Assembly: GCA_027016475.1 (NCBI GenBank)
Contig: JALUTL010000393.1
Span: 1,033-7,926, forward strand
Direction: 5' to 3'
DNA length: 6,894 nt
DNA from: Candidatus Heimdallarchaeota archaeon
GTDB lineage: Archaea; Asgardarchaeota; Heimdallarchaeia; Heimdallarchaeales; Kariarchaeaceae
The notes under the pieces are model-generated. The model was given only the letters and a program-made list of their open reading frames with translations, was not told the DNA's origin and searched no databases. Numbering within the stretch: the first letter of the stretch is position 1; every line of letters starts with the position of its first letter. Of the stretch, positions 5,479-6,894 are shown piece after piece. The position numbers and the translations under genes are program-made.

Positions 5479-5500
5479 TATACCATTGGTATAATACCAA
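5479..5500. promoter_or_regulatory. Two overlapping palindromes at the hsp20 start, likely operator
   Basis: Positions 5479-5493 read TATACCATTGGTATA, a perfect 15-bp palindrome around T5486. Positions 5486-5500 read TTGGTATAATACCAA, a second perfect 15-bp palindrome around A5493. They share 8 bases, so a dimer could not fill both at once without interaction. The site covers the predicted transcript start and ends at the SD. Archaeal heat-shock repressors such as Phr and HSR1 bind at this position in their target promoters; a similar repressor is my inference. As RNA, the second palindrome could also form a small hairpin (TTGGT/ACCAA, loop ATAAT) directly before the SD. Confidence 0.55.
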
Positions 5501-5514
5501 AGGAGGTGGGCTGA

Positions 5515-6006
5515 ATGAGCATATTCAGAGACTTTGACAGGATGTTTAGAGATATGGAAAGAGAGATTGAAGAGCTCATGAGAAGAGCATTTACAATGCC
5601 ATCTGAAGGGGCCAAAACATTTGGCTATACAATGTATTGGGACTCATCAATGGACAAGCCAGTCATTCGATACTTTGGTAACGTTAACCCCACAACGGGA
5701 GAATTGCTGGAAGAAGGCTGGAGAATTCCCTATACTGAGACAAGTTACGATAAGGATAAGAAAAAATATTTGATCATTGCCGAGTTGCCGGGCGTTCAGA
5801 AGAAAGATATCAAGCTAAAAGCCGGGAGCAACTATGTAACATTGACTGCCGAGGCAGAGGACAGAAAATACAAGAAGCAAATTGATTTCGATGAAGAAAT
5901 TGATCCAAATAGCATAAAGGCACACTTCAAGAATGGACTCCTTGAAATAGAGGTTGCCCCAGTAAGTCCCCCCGAGGAAGAGGAAACGGAGATCGAGATC
6001 GAATAA
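5515..6006 (+). CDS. hsp20: Hsp20/alpha-crystallin small heat-shock protein
   Basis: This complete 163-residue small heat-shock protein is an ATP-independent cytoplasmic chaperone that holds unfolding proteins for refolding. The N-terminal arm (1-72) has a charged helix (DFDRMFRDMEREIEELM) and the archaeal-type segment around GYTMYW...KPVIRYFGN. The alpha-crystallin domain spans about 73-148, including AELPGV (89-94) and the signature A-x-x-x-N-G-L-L (A136, N140, G141). The acidic tail ends with an I-x-I motif (I160-E-I162), which in this family docks into a neighbouring subunit during oligomer assembly. Length is normal for archaeal Hsp20. The start is fixed by AGGAGGTG 6 bases upstream. It has its own TATA box and overlapping palindromes, suggesting single-gene, repressor-controlled heat induction. 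A T-rich tract follows the stop. Confidence 0.95.
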   Translation: MSIFRDFDRMFRDMEREIEELMRRAFTMPSEGAKTFGYTMYWDSSMDKPVIRYFGNVNPTTGELLEEGWRIPYTETSYDKDKKKYLIIAELPGVQKKDIKLKAGSNYVTLTAEAEDRKYKKQIDFDEEIDPNSIKAHFKNGLLEIEVAPVSPPEEEETEIEIE

Positions 6007-6019
6007 TGATTATTGTTGC

Positions 6020-6070
6020 CTCTTCACTTTGTCCCTTTTCCTTCTATTGATGCTTTTTAATACTTGTTTG
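6020..6070 (+). terminator. T-rich terminator tract after hsp20
   Basis: Starting 14 bases past the stop, the plus strand is pyrimidine-rich, with CCCTTTTCC, then TTTTT at 6054-6058 and TTGTTTGTT. No stable GC hairpin precedes it, as expected for archaeal T-tract termination. The next gene has its own TATA element. Confidence 0.5.
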
Positions 6071-6201
6071 TTCCGATTTGATATTGGCAGAGATGATGAT
6101 CGACTGGTTTTCCTGAATGGTGAAGGAAAGTCTGGAGCACTGATCTGCTTTCTTAGTAATTGTGGGGGAAGTATTCTTTTAGGCGTTTTTTGATCGAGGT
6201 G

Positions 6202-6209
6202 CTTATATT
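6202..6209 (+). promoter_or_regulatory. Candidate TATA box for the MFS transporter gene
   Basis: CTTATATT is centred about 27 bases before the ATG at 6233, placing the predicted transcript start at or next to that codon. This implies a leaderless mRNA, although a weak GGGTGA at 6217-6222 could act as an SD if transcription starts earlier. Confidence 0.45.
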
Positions 6210-6232
6210 GCATGAAGGGTGATGCGGGTTGA

Positions 6233-6894
6233 ATGATCAATGGCGATGCCCGGTTGAAGGGGAGATCACCGCTTGTTATTGGGATTACGGTCACGGTTGG
6301 TTTAATTACGTTCTTAGCCAATACGGGCGCGGGTATTGTTTTTCCAATCTTTCCAAAATACCTTGAGGTTTTCGGTGGTGGTCCAACTCAGTTGGGGTAT
6401 TTGGCGGCCATATTTTCGTTTACTGCTTTTGTTTTTTCCCCATTGATGGGCTGGGTTGGAGACAAGATTGGCCGTGTGAAGCTTATCGTTCTTAGCATGA
6501 TCGTGTTTGCTCTTTCAAATCTCCTATATGCAGAAGCAGATTCATTATTAGTGCTATATGTTGCTAGAGCCTTTGAAGGACTATCTGTTGCGGGAATCGG
6601 ACCCGCGGCATTATCAATCATCGCCGGTATCACAGACCCTGAGGAGAGACCTTTTTTTATTGGAATTGTCAATGGAGCCGCTCAGGCAGGGTTCATTGCG
6701 GGTCCGGTTCTAGGGGGCGTTTTTCTGGATTTGTGGGGGTTAAAGGCCCCCTTTTACATTTCTGCTGGAATGGGGACAGCTTCGGCCTTGATCGCAACAA
6801 TCGTGCTCCCTGGAAGTGGAAAGGTTGCTGTATTGGAACGAGAACAAATCGAACGCACCAAAGAGTTGCACCCTAATGAAGGTGAGAATAGAGA
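6233..6894 (+). CDS. MFS transporter, DHA1 drug:H+ antiporter type (3' end outside window)
   Basis: The first 220 residues of a major facilitator transporter are visible; a full protein would be about 400. They cover the six-helix N-terminal domain, with helices at about 14-36, 53-72, 84-100, 104-126, 140-163 and 172-193, then a charged start of the central loop. Motif A is clear in the 2-3 loop (G73-x-x-x-D77-K78-x-G80-R81-x-K83). A motif-B-like R112-x-x-x-G116 lies in helix 4. Motif C in helix 5 (G153-x-x-x-G157-P158-x-x-G161-G162) is typical of drug:H+ antiporters. The protein likely exports small compounds across the cytoplasmic membrane using the proton gradient; the substrate is unknown. 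A TGA immediately upstream in frame fixes ATG 6233 as the earliest start. Expression is probably separate from hsp20. Confidence 0.92.
   Translation, partial: MINGDARLKGRSPLVIGITVTVGLITFLANTGAGIVFPIFPKYLEVFGGGPTQLGYLAAIFSFTAFVFSPLMGWVGDKIGRVKLIVLSMIVFALSNLLYAEADSLLVLYVARAFEGLSVAGIGPAALSIIAGITDPEERPFFIGIVNGAAQAGFIAGPVLGGVFLDLWGLKAPFYISAGMGTASALIATIVLPGSGKVAVLEREQIERTKELHPNEGENR

Noticed and set aside
6010..6321. 103-codon minus-strand ORF antisense to the hsp20/MFS gap and MFS start
   Set aside because: It overlaps the start of the clear MFS gene and the T-rich terminator. Its basic, Pro/Ser/Lys-rich product looks like antisense translation, and there is no SD.

Overview
The window looks archaeal. 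Candidate TATA elements lie 25-30 bp upstream of predicted transcript starts. Gene ends carry oligo-T or polypyrimidine tracts rather than GC-rich hairpin terminators. Some starts have strong Shine-Dalgarno (SD) motifs, while others look leaderless. The gene content fits too: thiolase-fold proteins beside DUF35 Zn-ribbon/OB-fold proteins, and an archaeal-type Hsp20. I cannot assign a lineage from the sequence alone; the base composition is moderate, with AT-rich intergenic regions.

Layout. Positions 2-346 (+) hold the C-terminal end of an unrecognised gene that faces the next operon. Positions 3755-432 (-) form a tight four-gene operon, transcribed in this order: thiolase-like protein A (2604-3755), thiolase-like protein B (1399-2598), DUF35 protein A (899-1399) and DUF35 protein B (432-896). 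Adjacent genes are separated by 5 bp, a 1-bp overlap and 2 bp. The 322-bp region 3756-4077 holds a probable promoter, a long imperfect hairpin in the predicted operon leader, a possible 37-codon basic ORF on the other strand, and a polypyrimidine terminator tract. Positions 4923-4078 (-) encode two small membrane proteins. The AT-rich region 4924-5514 holds promoters, inverted repeats and a possible 57-codon ORF (5257-5430, +). Positions 5515-6006 (+) encode a complete Hsp20 small heat-shock protein behind two overlapping palindromes. Positions 6233-6894 (+) encode the N-terminal half of an MFS transporter, cut by the window end.

Main point. The four-gene operon has the architecture of known thiolase/DUF35 acyl-CoA enzymes. 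By my hand alignment, however, both thiolase-like proteins lack the nucleophilic Cys and both canonical active-site His residues. This resembles the known case of Ltp2-ChsH2(DUF35), a thiolase-fold aldolase with a repurposed active site. The operon may therefore encode a carbon-carbon lyase or another CoA-ester enzyme that is not a thiolase, built from two divergent thiolase-fold chains and two DUF35 chains. The substrate cannot be read from this window.
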